From positions 124,001 through 188,000 of the forward strand of contig NZ_JABSNP010000004.1 in assembly GCF_013294115.1 (NCBI RefSeq): a DNA stretch of 64,000 nucleotides, given 5' to 3'. Source of the stretch: Hymenobacter caeli (GTDB taxonomy: Bacteria; Bacteroidota; Bacteroidia; Cytophagales; Hymenobacteraceae). The notes beneath the pieces were generated by a model. That model worked only from the letters and a program-made list of their open reading frames with translations. It was not told the origin of the DNA and did no database searches. The translations under genes were made by a program, and so were the position numbers. Every line of letters begins with the position of its first letter. Within the stretch, counting starts at the first letter, position 1. Shown piece by piece: positions 1 through 8,101 of the stretch.

Positions 1-252
1 TTGCTCATGCCAAAAGAAGCGCTGGTTTGGCGGGCATTTGGGGCCGGCGCGGGCGCGGCGCATATACGGCCAGGCTCGGGGAAACGCCCGAATCGGGGGC
101 GCGGGCCCCGCCGCCGGCAAGGTGTAGAATTTTGGCTTATATGAAATATCAATGAATAACCGGCACTTTTTCCGCGACAGGCTTCGTTATGCGTACTTCA
201 AAACCCGCCTTTTATTGGTGCGGGTTCATCCTTTCACCAAACCCCAGCTATT

Positions 253-540
253 TTGAAAAAGCAACTCATCCTCCTTGCCCTGTTCATCGCCGCCGGTAGC
301 TACTCGGCCAGTGCGCAAACCACCACGACCACGACCCAGCAGACCACCGCGCCCGCCACTCCCCCCGCCCCGGCCATGACGCCGGCCCCGGCCATGACCC
401 CGGACGCGACTCCCGCCGCTACCACTACCACCACCGAATCGACCACCACCGCCACGGACCCCTCCAAAACCATGACCGTGCCCGTCGGTGCCAAGGTGAA
501 AGGCAACCGCAAGAAGATAAAAGTGAAGCCGCAGAACTAG
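253..540 (+). CDS. Small secreted Thr/Pro/Ala-rich protein
   Basis: This 95-residue protein opens with a clear Sec signal peptide (about residues 1-21, cleaved after SASA), and the start codon is TTG. The mature part is low-complexity: runs of Thr, then AP-MTP repeats, then a basic tail rich in Lys and Arg. I recognise no family. Similar short proteins with a signal peptide and a Thr/Pro linker are common in Hymenobacter and lie in the periplasm or on the surface. The basic end could bind polyanions, but that is a guess. It stands alone on the plus strand and is followed at once by a strong terminator. Confidence 0.6.
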   Translation: MKKQLILLALFIAAGSYSASAQTTTTTTQQTTAPATPPAPAMTPAPAMTPDATPAATTTTTESTTTATDPSKTMTVPVGAKVKGNRKKIKVKPQN

Positions 541-554
541 CTTCTCCGACTGCG

Positions 555-592
555 AAAAAGCCCCGCCGCAAGCACTTGCGGCGGGGCTTTTT
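555..592 (+). terminator. Rho-independent terminator
   Basis: The hairpin has arms AAAAAGCCCCGCCGCAAG and CTTGCGGCGGGGCTTTTT with a two-base loop (CA). It begins 14 bases after the stop of the small secreted protein. The A-run on the left and T-run on the right mean it could also stop transcription coming from the minus-strand transporter gene. Confidence 0.85.
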
Positions 593-680
593 GATGGGGT
601 GAGAGGCTATGCGAACGGATATAAAAGGGGCCATCATGCCGAGCGCAGCCGAGGCCTGACGGCCTGTGCGGAATGGGCGC

Positions 681-1877
681 TTAATGCAGCAGGGCCCCGA
701 GCTGCGCCACCAGCACGGGCACGCTCAGGGCCCCCATGATGGCCACCACCGCCCAGCCGGCGGCCAGCATCCAGCGGGGGTGGCGGTAGGGGCCCATGAG
801 GCGGGGGCGGGTGGCGGCCACCAGCACGATGCCCAGCGCGATGGGCAAAATCAGCCCGTTCACGGCCCCGGCCAGCACCAGCAGCTGCGCGGGCTTGCCG
901 ACGAGCACGAAAATACCCGTTGAGAGCACGATAAAAACCGAGATGCAGGCCCGCTCGTGGCGGGCGAAAACGGGGTGGAACGTCTTGAAAAACGACACCG
1001 ACGTGTAGGCCGCGCCCACCACCGACGAGATGGCCGCGCTCCACAGAATGACGCCGAAAATGCGGAAACCTACTTCGCCCGCCGCCGAGCGGAACACGCC
1101 CGCCGCGGGGTTGTCAGCGTCGAGCACGGCCCCGCGGCTGAGCACGCCCACGATGGCCAGGAACAGCACGAACCGCATGACCGTGGAAATAACAATGCCG
1201 CTGACGGCGCTGCGCGTCACCGCATCCTGTTGAGCCGGCCCCTTAATGCCCGCATCAAGCAGCCGGTGGGCCCCCGAAAACGTGATGTAGCCGCCCACCG
1301 TGCCGCCCACGATGGTGACGATGGCCGCCGCGCTGACGTGGGCCGGCAGCAGCGTGTGGTGCAGCGCCAGCAGCAGGGGCGGGTGCGCGCTGAAGGCAAT
1401 GCCGAGCGTGAGCAGAATTTTGACCGTGCCGAGGATTTTGGTGAAGCCGTCGAGCATTTTGCCGATTTCCTGCACCCAAAACAGGGTCAGGGCCACCGCG
1501 CAGCTCGCCAGGGCCCCGTGCGCGTAGCTCATGCCCGTGAGCACGTTCAGGCCCAGCCCGCAGCCGGCAATGTTGGCAATGTTGAAGGCGAAGCCGCCCA
1601 GGATAACCAGGGCCGCCAGCCCGTAGCCCAGCCCCGGCAGCAGTCGGTTGGCCAGGTCCTGGGCCCGCAACTCGCTCACGGTAAGGATTCGCCAGGTATT
1701 GAGCTGGGCCCCCACGTCGAGCACCACCGACACCAGAATCACGAACCCGAAGCTGGTGAGCAGCTGCTGGGTGAACACCGTCGTCTGCGTCAGAAACCCC
1801 GGCCCGATGGACGAGTTGGCCATCAGAAACGCCGCCCCCAGGCTGGCCCCGCCGAACCACCGCTTGCCCGCCCCCAT
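681..1877 (-). CDS. NRAMP-family transporter of the 5-oxoprolinase operon (YcsG-like)
   Basis: A membrane protein of 398 residues with about ten or eleven hydrophobic segments and an NRAMP-like first helix containing GPGFLTQ. It is the last gene of the pxpB-pxpC-pxpA operon. Its ATG shares one base with the pxpA stop (TGATG), which argues for this start and for translational coupling. Bacillus subtilis has the same pairing (ycsF, ycsG, kipI, kipA). The metal-binding DPGN motif of true Nramp metal carriers is not visible: the first helix reads SIGPGF instead. The substrate is therefore unlikely to be Mn2+ or Fe2+. Import of 5-oxoproline or a related compound is a context inference. Confidence 0.8.
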   Translation of the reverse strand: MGAGKRWFGGASLGAAFLMANSSIGPGFLTQTTVFTQQLLTSFGFVILVSVVLDVGAQLNTWRILTVSELRAQDLANRLLPGLGYGLAALVILGGFAFNIANIAGCGLGLNVLTGMSYAHGALASCAVALTLFWVQEIGKMLDGFTKILGTVKILLTLGIAFSAHPPLLLALHHTLLPAHVSAAAIVTIVGGTVGGYITFSGAHRLLDAGIKGPAQQDAVTRSAVSGIVISTVMRFVLFLAIVGVLSRGAVLDADNPAAGVFRSAAGEVGFRIFGVILWSAAISSVVGAAYTSVSFFKTFHPVFARHERACISVFIVLSTGIFVLVGKPAQLLVLAGAVNGLILPIALGIVLVAATRPRLMGPYRHPRWMLAAGWAVVAIMGALSVPVLVAQLGALLH

Positions 1878-2650
1878 CAGCGCGCGCCGCTGAAATCGGC
1901 CCCCAGGCGCACCCCCGCCTCGCGCAGGGCCCCGTGCAGCCGCTGGGCAAATTCCACGGCGTGGGCCCCGTCGCCGTGCAGGCACACCGTATCGGCCCGG
2001 ATGGCCACGTCGGGGCCCTGCTGGCTGCGCACCTGGCCCGTGCGCACCATCCGCAGCACCTGGGCCACGGCCGCGTCGGCGTCGGTTACCAGGGCGTCGG
2101 GCTGGCGGCGCGGGGTGAGGGTACCGTTGGCCTGGTAGGTGCGGTCGGCGAATACTTCGTGGGCGGTTTTCAGGCCCAGCCGCTCGCCGGCCCGGGTTAA
2201 TTCGCTGCCCGCCAGGCCGTAGAGCACCAGCTCGGGCTGCACCCGGTGCACGGCTTCGGCAATGGCCTGGGCGAGGGCGGCGTTGGTGGCGGCCATGTTG
2301 TAGAGGGCCCCGTGGGGCTTGAGGTGGTGCAGCCGCCCGCCCTCGGCCCGGGCCACGGCCCCCAGGGCCCCCAGCTGGTAGACCACCATGTCAAAGGCCT
2401 CTTCGGGCGAAATATCCATATTACGCCGCCCAAACCCCACCAAATCGGGCAGCCCCGGGTGCACCCCCAGGGCCACGTGGTGGCTGAGCGCGGCGCGCAC
2501 GGTTTGCCGCATCACGCCCGGGTCGCCGGCGTGGAAGCCGCAGGCAATGTTGGCCGACGTGACGAAGGGCAGCACGGCCGCGTCCTGGCCCAGGGTCCAG
2601 GCCCCGAAGCTCTCGCCCATGTCGCAGTTCAGGTCAACGGAGTACGTCAT
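1877..2650 (-). CDS. pxpA: 5-oxoprolinase subunit A (LamB/YcsF family)
   Basis: This 257-residue protein carries the family signature at its N-terminus ([14 protein letters not shown]), followed by [12 protein letters not shown] and the GVHPGLPD segment, and is of normal family length. With PxpB and PxpC it forms the ATP-dependent prokaryotic 5-oxoprolinase, which opens 5-oxoproline (pyroglutamate) to glutamate in the cytoplasm. It lies downstream of pxpC across a 66-base gap that contains a palindrome, and overlaps the transporter start by one base. No deviation from the family is apparent. Confidence 0.93.
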   Translation of the reverse strand: MTYSVDLNCDMGESFGAWTLGQDAAVLPFVTSANIACGFHAGDPGVMRQTVRAALSHHVALGVHPGLPDLVGFGRRNMDISPEEAFDMVVYQLGALGAVARAEGGRLHHLKPHGALYNMAATNAALAQAIAEAVHRVQPELVLYGLAGSELTRAGERLGLKTAHEVFADRTYQANGTLTPRRQPDALVTDADAAVAQVLRMVRTGQVRSQQGPDVAIRADTVCLHGDGAHAVEFAQRLHGALREAGVRLGADFSGAR

Positions 2651-2679
2651 TGAAACAAAGTGAAAAGAACGCCAACTAA

Positions 2680-2718
2680 AAAACGGTCATGCGGAGCGCA
2701 GCGGAGCATGACCGTTTT
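2680..2718. repeat. Palindromic element between pxpC and pxpA
   Basis: The 13-base arms AAAACGGTCATGC and GCATGACCGTTTT flank GGAGCGCAGCGGA. The right arm overlaps the pxpC stop codon. The core (GTCATGC, then GAGCGCAGCGGA) recurs in the palindrome at 47430-47556, so this is a member of a dispersed repeat family. In the operon mRNA it would form a stem-loop between pxpC and pxpA and could protect or attenuate the message. Confidence 0.7.
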
Positions 2719-3721
2719 ACTTGCTTCCACCCAATGCTTTGAAAGCAATGGCCCCCGGCAACGCCCTGATGGCGCGCTCCTGCGCAAGGTACAGCGCCTG
2801 GGCCTCGGCCAGTGAAACTTCCTGAAAGCGCAGCGCCTGGCCCGGCCGTGCCTGCGCCAGGGCCCCAAAATCGGCGGTGATGACCTGCGCCAGGCGTGGG
2901 TAGCCGCCGGTGGTTTGGCGGTCGGCGAGCAGCACGATGGCCTGGCCGTCGGCCGGCACCTGCACGGTGCCGAAGGTGACGGCACTCGACAGCAACTCGG
3001 TTGCCGTCAGCCGGGCCAGGTCCGGGCCTTGCAGCCGGTAGCCCATGCGGTCGGCCGCCGCCGTCACCACAAACGGCTGCTGCCAGAAGGCCTGCTGGCT
3101 GCCGGCCGAAAACTGCTCGTATTCCGGCCCGCGCACGGCGCGGACGACGGGGTGCGGCCGGGGCACGGGGCAGAGCCGGGGCCCCACCGTCCAGCGGGCC
3201 TGGGCCCACCGGCTGCCCGCCAGCGCCTGGCCCAGGCGCTGGCCCACCGCGCTGGGGGCCCCCACGGGCAGCTCGTCGCCGGCCCGCAGCGCCCGGCCGT
3301 GCAGCCCGCCCAGGCCGGCGCGCAGGTAGGTGGCGCGGCTGCCCAGCACCGGGGCCACGGCCAGGCCGCCCGCCACCGCCAGGTAGGCCCGGCCGCCCGC
3401 CACGGGGGCCCCAAAGGCCAGCTCCGCGCCGGCCGGGGCCCACACGGGCCGGTTCATTTCCACCGGCTGGCCGTCGAGGGTGGGCGAGAGGCGCGCGCCC
3501 GTGAGCGCAAACAGGTGGCCGGCGGCGAAGCGCAGGCGGGGGCCCTGGAGAGTAATTTCCAGGCCCGCCGCGCCGTCGGCGTTGCCCACCAGCAGGTTGG
3601 CCACGCGCAGGGCCGGGGCATCCATTGCGCCGCCCACCACCATGCCGATGTGCTGGTAGCCGGGCCGGCCCAGGTCTTGCACGGTGGTGAGCAGGCCGGG
3701 GCGCAAAATACTAAGGCTCAT
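2717..3721 (-). CDS. pxpC: 5-oxoprolinase subunit C (KipA/biotin-dependent carboxyltransferase-like)
   Basis: A protein of 334 residues starting [19 protein letters not shown], the usual opening of the KipA/AHS2 family. The conserved [17 protein letters not shown], the GPEYEQF segment and the DRMGYRLQG segment follow in order. It is the third subunit of the ATP-dependent 5-oxoprolinase. The chosen ATG overlaps the end of pxpB by 11 bases, which is typical of this gene pair; in-frame sequence upstream of it is only the shadow of pxpB. Confidence 0.92.
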   Translation of the reverse strand: MSLSILRPGLLTTVQDLGRPGYQHIGMVVGGAMDAPALRVANLLVGNADGAAGLEITLQGPRLRFAAGHLFALTGARLSPTLDGQPVEMNRPVWAPAGAELAFGAPVAGGRAYLAVAGGLAVAPVLGSRATYLRAGLGGLHGRALRAGDELPVGAPSAVGQRLGQALAGSRWAQARWTVGPRLCPVPRPHPVVRAVRGPEYEQFSAGSQQAFWQQPFVVTAAADRMGYRLQGPDLARLTATELLSSAVTFGTVQVPADGQAIVLLADRQTTGGYPRLAQVITADFGALAQARPGQALRFQEVSLAEAQALYLAQERAIRALPGAIAFKALGGSK

Positions 3722-4448
3722 GCTGCTGGGTGCGGGCGTACTCCGCCGCGCTGACGGGCACGAAGCGCAAGGTTTGGCCCGCGTGCAGCCGGCTGGGGCC
3801 GGCCCAGGCGGGGTTGAACAACTGGAGCGGCGTGCGGCCGATGAGCTGCCAGCCGCCGGGCGTGGGCAAGGAGTAGATGCCGGTTTGGGCCCCCGCGATG
3901 CCCACCGCGCCGGCCGGCACCAGCGGGCGCGGCCGGGCCTTGCGGGGCGTGGCCAGGCCCGCGTCCAGCCCGCCCAAGTAGGGGAAGCCGGGCGCGAAGC
4001 CAACCATGTACACCAGGTAGTCGGGGGCGGTGTGCCGGGCAATTACCTCGGCGGCCGAGAGGCCGGTGTGGCGGGCCACGAAGGCCAAATCCGGTCCAAA
4101 TTCTCCACCATAACAGACCGGGATTTCCACCGAATCGGCGGCGGTGGCGGCGGCTGGGGGCCCTGCGGCGGGTAGCATTTCGCGCAGCGTCTGCGCCACT
4201 GTTTCGTACGGTTGGTGCCGGCCGCCGGCGCTCACCAGCCACGGGTCGTAGTACACGGTGAGGGTGGTGAAGGCGGGCACGCATTCGCGCAGGCCCACGA
4301 ACGGGTGCGCCGCCAGGTAGGCGTCGAACGCCTGAACGGCGCGGTGCGTGGCCGGGCTGATGCCCGCGCCGAACTGCACCACCATGGCCGCGTCGCCCAG
4401 CGGAAACAACTGCACGGGCAGCGCGGGCGGCGGACAGGCTTGGTTCAT
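3711..4448 (-). CDS. pxpB: 5-oxoprolinase subunit B (KipI/allophanate hydrolase subunit 1-like)
   Basis: This 245-residue protein has the KipI/AHS1 order: an N-terminal [13 protein letters not shown] strand, the [17 protein letters not shown] segment, the [17 protein letters not shown] signature, then GSIP-like and [10 protein letters not shown] motifs (here [14 protein letters not shown] and [10 protein letters not shown]). It is the first gene of the operon. I chose the ATG at 4448 because homology begins just after it. KipI of Bacillus also inhibits the sporulation kinase KinA, but with pxpA and pxpC present the enzymatic role is the one to expect. Confidence 0.92.
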   Translation of the reverse strand: MNQACPPPALPVQLFPLGDAAMVVQFGAGISPATHRAVQAFDAYLAAHPFVGLRECVPAFTTLTVYYDPWLVSAGGRHQPYETVAQTLREMLPAAGPPAAATAADSVEIPVCYGGEFGPDLAFVARHTGLSAAEVIARHTAPDYLVYMVGFAPGFPYLGGLDAGLATPRKARPRPLVPAGAVGIAGAQTGIYSLPTPGGWQLIGRTPLQLFNPAWAGPSRLHAGQTLRFVPVSAAEYARTQQHEP

Positions 4449-4546
4449 GCGGGGGGCTGGGCGACCACCTGGCCGGCCCGTAAACATAGCGGGAGTGGAG
4501 CCGTGGTGCCCCGCCCCCGGTTGCGGCTGCTGCCGAAAGGGCAATT

Positions 4547-4981
4547 TTAGGGTTTGGTCAGCGTGCCGTCGGCGTTGAAAAGCACGTCCTGGGCCCGGCC
4601 GTTTTTGGTTACTTCGGCCTCGTACACGGTGGCCCCATCGGCCCGCACGATGGCGGCCGCTTCGTTGATTTTGTGGGTGCGGTAGCTGCGGGCCAGGGCG
4701 GCGCGCACGGCGGCCGGCAGCTGGGCGGGTGCTACGCCGGTTTCGGTTTCCAGCAGTTTCCCGGCGGGGGTGATGACGGCCGACATCGTTCGGCCGTTCA
4801 TTTTAAAGCCGGCCTCGTAGTTGCCGCCTTCCTGCTCCCAGGTGGTGGCCCGCACGGTCGGAAACCTGGCTTTGAACGTGGCGCGGGCCGCGGCGGGTAC
4901 CCGGGCGGAGGGCAGCCTTTGGGCGCGGGCCGGGCCAGCGGCCGCCAGCGCCATGGCGGCGGCAATCAACAGAGGCTTCAT
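4547..4981 (-). CDS. PepSY-like secreted protein
   Basis: A 144-residue protein with a signal peptide cleaved near ARA|Q. The body has two weak repeats of a strand-rich unit: a helix with [14 protein letters not shown] followed by a W-x-Q-E-G-x-Y-E-A-x-F strand, then [10 protein letters not shown] followed by a second EAEVTKNG strand. This is the layout of the Bacteroidota PepSY-like/DUF2874 (beta-lactamase-inhibitor-like) family, which is periplasmic and of unclear function. It is transcribed in the same direction as the oxoprolinase operon but ends 98 bases before pxpB and is probably independent of it. Confidence 0.7.
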   Translation of the reverse strand: MKPLLIAAAMALAAAGPARAQRLPSARVPAAARATFKARFPTVRATTWEQEGGNYEAGFKMNGRTMSAVITPAGKLLETETGVAPAQLPAAVRAALARSYRTHKINEAAAIVRADGATVYEAEVTKNGRAQDVLFNADGTLTKP

Positions 4982-5293
4982 GGGCAGTTAGGGGCAAATA
5001 AATGAAAATACTCCCGAAGCTATTGCCTGATGTTGTGGATTCTCTGTGGTTTAGGTAAACATCGCACCTCCTGGTGGGTCATTCAGCGGGCCGGCCGGAT
5101 AACGTCCTGAAGCCGCCCCAATCAGGCGGGTTTTAACCCCATTAAGTTATTGACTACCCTCGAATAAGTTATTGACTACCCTCGAAATAATCAACCGGTA
5201 CGGGGCCACTGCCCGCCGAAAAATTGCACGCAGCCCGGACGCGGGGATTGTGTCTTTATAGCCAGATAGCCATCACCTTTCATTTCCCAAACA
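4982..5293. other. Divergent intergenic region with a 22-bp tandem repeat
   Basis: A 312-base gap lies between two divergent secreted-protein genes, so it should hold both promoters. The only structure I see is a perfect tandem duplication of a 22-base AT-rich unit, TAAGTTATTGACTACCCTCG plus AA, at 5143-5164 and 5165-5186. Two identical abutting 22-mers correspond to two helical turns each and could be a paired regulator site; a simple slippage duplication is equally possible. Confidence 0.6.
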
Positions 5294-5539
5294 ATGAAAA
5301 TTGCCCTAACCCTACTGGTTGGCCTGGCCTTGGTGAGCCTGCGGCTCCCCGCCCGTGCCCAAACGGCCCCGGCCGCCGGGCCCCGCCCCAAAGTGACCGG
5401 CGCGGCCGCCCGCGAGCCTGGCGCGTACCAGGGCCCGCACGTGGTGAAAGATACCAAGGCATTGGGCCAGAAGTTCATCCAGCACAGCCGCCCCACCGAC
5501 GGCCCCGTATCGGCCAAGGTTCTGCCCCGTCCAAAATAG
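5294..5539 (+). CDS. Small secreted protein of unknown function
   Basis: An 81-residue protein with a Sec signal peptide (cleavage near ARA|Q, residue 23) and a short charged mature part of about 58 residues, without cysteines or obvious repeats. I recognise no family. The start codon follows an AT-rich upstream stretch. It converges on the GH3 gene, whose stop lies 16 bases away, so no spacer remains for a separate terminator. Confidence 0.5.
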   Translation: MKIALTLLVGLALVSLRLPARAQTAPAAGPRPKVTGAAAREPGAYQGPHVVKDTKALGQKFIQHSRPTDGPVSAKVLPRPK

Positions 5540-5554
5540 GGCCCCGCCGGGCCT

Positions 5555-7879
5555 CTATTGCGTGAGCATGAACGAGGCCATCTGCACGTCGCGCGAGTTG
5601 CTGCCCACCATCACCTGGAACTCGCCGGGCTCGGCCACGAACTTCAGGTCGTTGTTGTAGAACTTCAAATCCTCCACCGTGAGGTGGAAGGTGAGCGTGC
5701 GGCTTTCGCCCTTTTTTAGCAGCACTTTCTGGAAGTTTTTCAGCTCCTGCACCGGGCGGGTGCTGGTGCCTACCACGTCGCGCAGGTACAGCTGCACCAC
5801 TTCTTCGCCGTCGGCGGGGCCGGTGTTTTGCACGGTGGCCGTCACGTCGAGGGCCCCGGCCATGCCGATGCTGGCGGCGCTGAGCGTGGGTCTGGATACG
5901 CTGAACGTGGTGTAGCTCAGGCCGTAGCCGAAGGGGTAAAGCGGGTCGTTGGGGATGTCGAGGTAGCGCGACTTGTACTTGTCGAGCTTGACGCCGGCGT
6001 AGGGGCGGCCGGTGCTTTTGTGGTTGTAGTAAATCGGAATCTGGCCCACCGCCCGCGGGAAGGTGGCCGTGAGCTTGCCGGACGGATTGTAGGCCCCGAA
6101 CAGCACGTCGGCCACGGCGTGGCCGCCCTGCGTGCCCGAAAACCAGGTTTCGAGGATGGCGTCGGCGTTTTGGTCTTCCCAGGGCAGCGTCAGGGGGCGG
6201 CCGTTCATGAGCACCACCACCAGGGGCTTGCCGGTGGCTTTCAGGGCCTTGAGCAGGTCGAGCTGGCGGCCGGGCAGGCCTATGTCGGCGCGGCTGGCGG
6301 CCTCGCCGGTCATGCCCTGGCTTTCGCCCACCACGGCCACCACCACGTCGGCGCTCTGGGCGGCGGCCACGGCTTCGGCAATCAGGGATTCGGGGGCCCT
6401 GGTATCAATGTTCAGCTCGCCGCCGTGGGCGTTCAGGCGGTCAATCATCTGCGGGTCGTCGGCCACGTTGGCGCCCTGGGCCATTACGATTTTCACGCCC
6501 GGGGCGGCGGCCCGCAGGCCCTGCTCCACCGACACGGCCTGCTTCCAGTCGCCGGCCCCGCTCCAGCTCCCGATCATGTCGCGCTGGCGGTTGGCCAGGG
6601 GCCCCACCAGGGCAATGGTGCCGGTCTTTTTGAGGGGCAGCGTCTGCTTGTCGTTTTTGAGCAGCACGAAGCTGCGGCGGGCCACGTCGCGCGCGTCGGC
6701 CAGGTAGGCGGGCTTCATCAGCGTGGCCTTGGCGCGCTTCTCGCTCACGCCGTGGTAGGGGTCGGTGAAGAGGCCGAGGCGGTACTTGGCTTCCAGCACG
6801 CGGCGGCAGGCCAGGTCGATGTCGGCCTGGGCCACGGTGCCGTCGGCCAGGTTCTTCGCCAGGTTGTTGAGGAAAATCTCGCCCACCATGTCCTGGTCGA
6901 TGCCCGCCTTCAGCGCCAGCTCCGATACCTTTTTGTCGTCGCCCAGGCCGTGGGCCTCCAACTCGTTAATAGCAGTGTAGTCGGTGGCCACGAAGCCCCG
7001 GAAGCCCCACTGCGTGCGTAGCAAGTCGGTCATCAGGAACTTGTTGGCCGTGGCCGGGATGCCGTTCACGTCGTTGAACGACGACATCACCGAGCCCACG
7101 CCGGCCTCCACGGCCGCCTTGTAGGGCGGCAGGTACTCGTTGTACATGCGCTGGAGGCTCATGTCGGTCGTGTTGTAGTCGCGCCCGGCCTCGGCGGCCC
7201 CGTACAGGGCGAAGTGCTTGAGGCAGGCCATCACGCGGTTGGGCCGGGTCAGGTCGTTGTCGGGGCCCTGGTAGCCGCGCACCATGGCCCGGGCAATCTG
7301 CGACCCCAGGTAGGGGTCTTCGCCGCTGCCCTCCATGATGCGGCCCCAGCGCGGGTCGCGGGCAATGTCCACCATCGGCGAGTACACCCAGTTCACGCCG
7401 TCGGCGCTGGCCTCGTCGGCGGCAATGCGGGCGGTTTTCTCCATGGCCGGCAGGTCCCACGACGCGGCCAGGCCCAGCGGTACCGGGAAAATGGTGCGGT
7501 GCCCGTGAATCACGTCGTAGCCCAGCAGCAGCGGGATGTGCAGCCGCGACTCCTTGACGGCCAGGGCCTGGAGCTTGCGGGCCGCCACCGGGGTGTAGGT
7601 GTTCAGCACGGCCCCCACGCGGCCCTTGCGGATGTTGGCGTCCACGTCCTTGCTCACCACGGGCCCCGTCACGTCGAAGCCCACGGACACGAGGTTGAGC
7701 TGGCCAATCTTCTCCTCGGGCGTCATCTTGCCCAACAGGTTATCGATGAAGGCCGTCATTTTAGCGTCGGGCGCGGGCAGCGCGGTTTGGGGCGCGGCGG
7801 CTTGCTGGGCCGCCGCCGGCAGGGCCCCCAGCGCGAGCAGCAGTAGGGCGGCGCGCAGGGTACGGGTGGGGTGGGTCAT
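5555..7879 (-). CDS. GH3 beta-glucosidase (BglX-like), periplasmic
   Basis: A protein of 774 residues with a signal peptide (MTHPTRT to PAAAQQ). It has the GH3 N-terminal barrel (GYDVIHGHRTIFPVPLG, then SPMVDIARDPRWGRIMEG), the nucleophile segment FVATDYTAI with Asp at about residue 300, the GH3 C-terminal sandwich (VVAVVGESQGMTGEAASRADI) and a fibronectin-III-like tail (YPFGYGLSYTTF). It should remove glucose from the ends of beta-linked gluco-oligosaccharides. Being last in a SusC-SusD-GH144-GH3 row, it most likely acts on beta-1,2-linked oligosaccharides in the periplasm. The same enzyme pairing is known from Bacteroides thetaiotaomicron (BT_3567). The start at 7879 is chosen because the signal peptide begins there; the open frame upstream is palindrome sequence. 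Confidence 0.9.
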   Translation of the reverse strand: MTHPTRTLRAALLLLALGALPAAAQQAAAPQTALPAPDAKMTAFIDNLLGKMTPEEKIGQLNLVSVGFDVTGPVVSKDVDANIRKGRVGAVLNTYTPVAARKLQALAVKESRLHIPLLLGYDVIHGHRTIFPVPLGLAASWDLPAMEKTARIAADEASADGVNWVYSPMVDIARDPRWGRIMEGSGEDPYLGSQIARAMVRGYQGPDNDLTRPNRVMACLKHFALYGAAEAGRDYNTTDMSLQRMYNEYLPPYKAAVEAGVGSVMSSFNDVNGIPATANKFLMTDLLRTQWGFRGFVATDYTAINELEAHGLGDDKKVSELALKAGIDQDMVGEIFLNNLAKNLADGTVAQADIDLACRRVLEAKYRLGLFTDPYHGVSEKRAKATLMKPAYLADARDVARRSFVLLKNDKQTLPLKKTGTIALVGPLANRQRDMIGSWSGAGDWKQAVSVEQGLRAAAPGVKIVMAQGANVADDPQMIDRLNAHGGELNIDTRAPESLIAEAVAAAQSADVVVAVVGESQGMTGEAASRADIGLPGRQLDLLKALKATGKPLVVVLMNGRPLTLPWEDQNADAILETWFSGTQGGHAVADVLFGAYNPSGKLTATFPRAVGQIPIYYNHKSTGRPYAGVKLDKYKSRYLDIPNDPLYPFGYGLSYTTFSVSRPTLSAASIGMAGALDVTATVQNTGPADGEEVVQLYLRDVVGTSTRPVQELKNFQKVLLKKGESRTLTFHLTVEDLKFYNNDLKFVAEPGEFQVMVGSNSRDVQMASFMLTQ

Positions 7880-7920
7880 GAGAAGGAAAAGGGAAAAGAA
7901 TTGGTAGAAGGGCGGGGTGG

Positions 7921-8050
7921 GGCGGGGTGGTCCGGCGACTTTTTCAGTCGTCGGGCCACTCTTATCCGTGAACGGTTGACGATTGAACAGCGGTTTCGGG
8001 GCGTTGTAAGAGTGGTCCGACGACTGAAAAAGTCGCCGGACCACCCCGCC
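7921..8050. repeat. Long palindrome, family A (44-bp arms), between GH144 and GH3
   Basis: The left arm at 7921-7964 and the right arm at 8007-8050 match at 43 of 44 positions; the one difference is a G:T that would still pair in RNA. The loop is 42 bases. Each arm holds a smaller hairpin (CGACT-TTTTC-AGTCG). The outer GGTGGTCCGGCGA and inner TCGTCGGGCCACTCT blocks recur exactly in the palindrome at 44167-44285. The element fills most of the 222-base gap between the two glycosidase genes. Confidence 0.9.
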
Positions 8051-8101
8051 GCCCCACCGCCCCACCGCGCCCCGCGCCACCCCGTGCCGGCGCGAAATTG
8101 C

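Noticed and set aside
1-252. Reading frame from the left edge (starting TTGCTC)
   Set aside because: It is Arg/Gly-rich without motif, ends at an AT-rich promoter-like stretch, and nothing supports it as coding.
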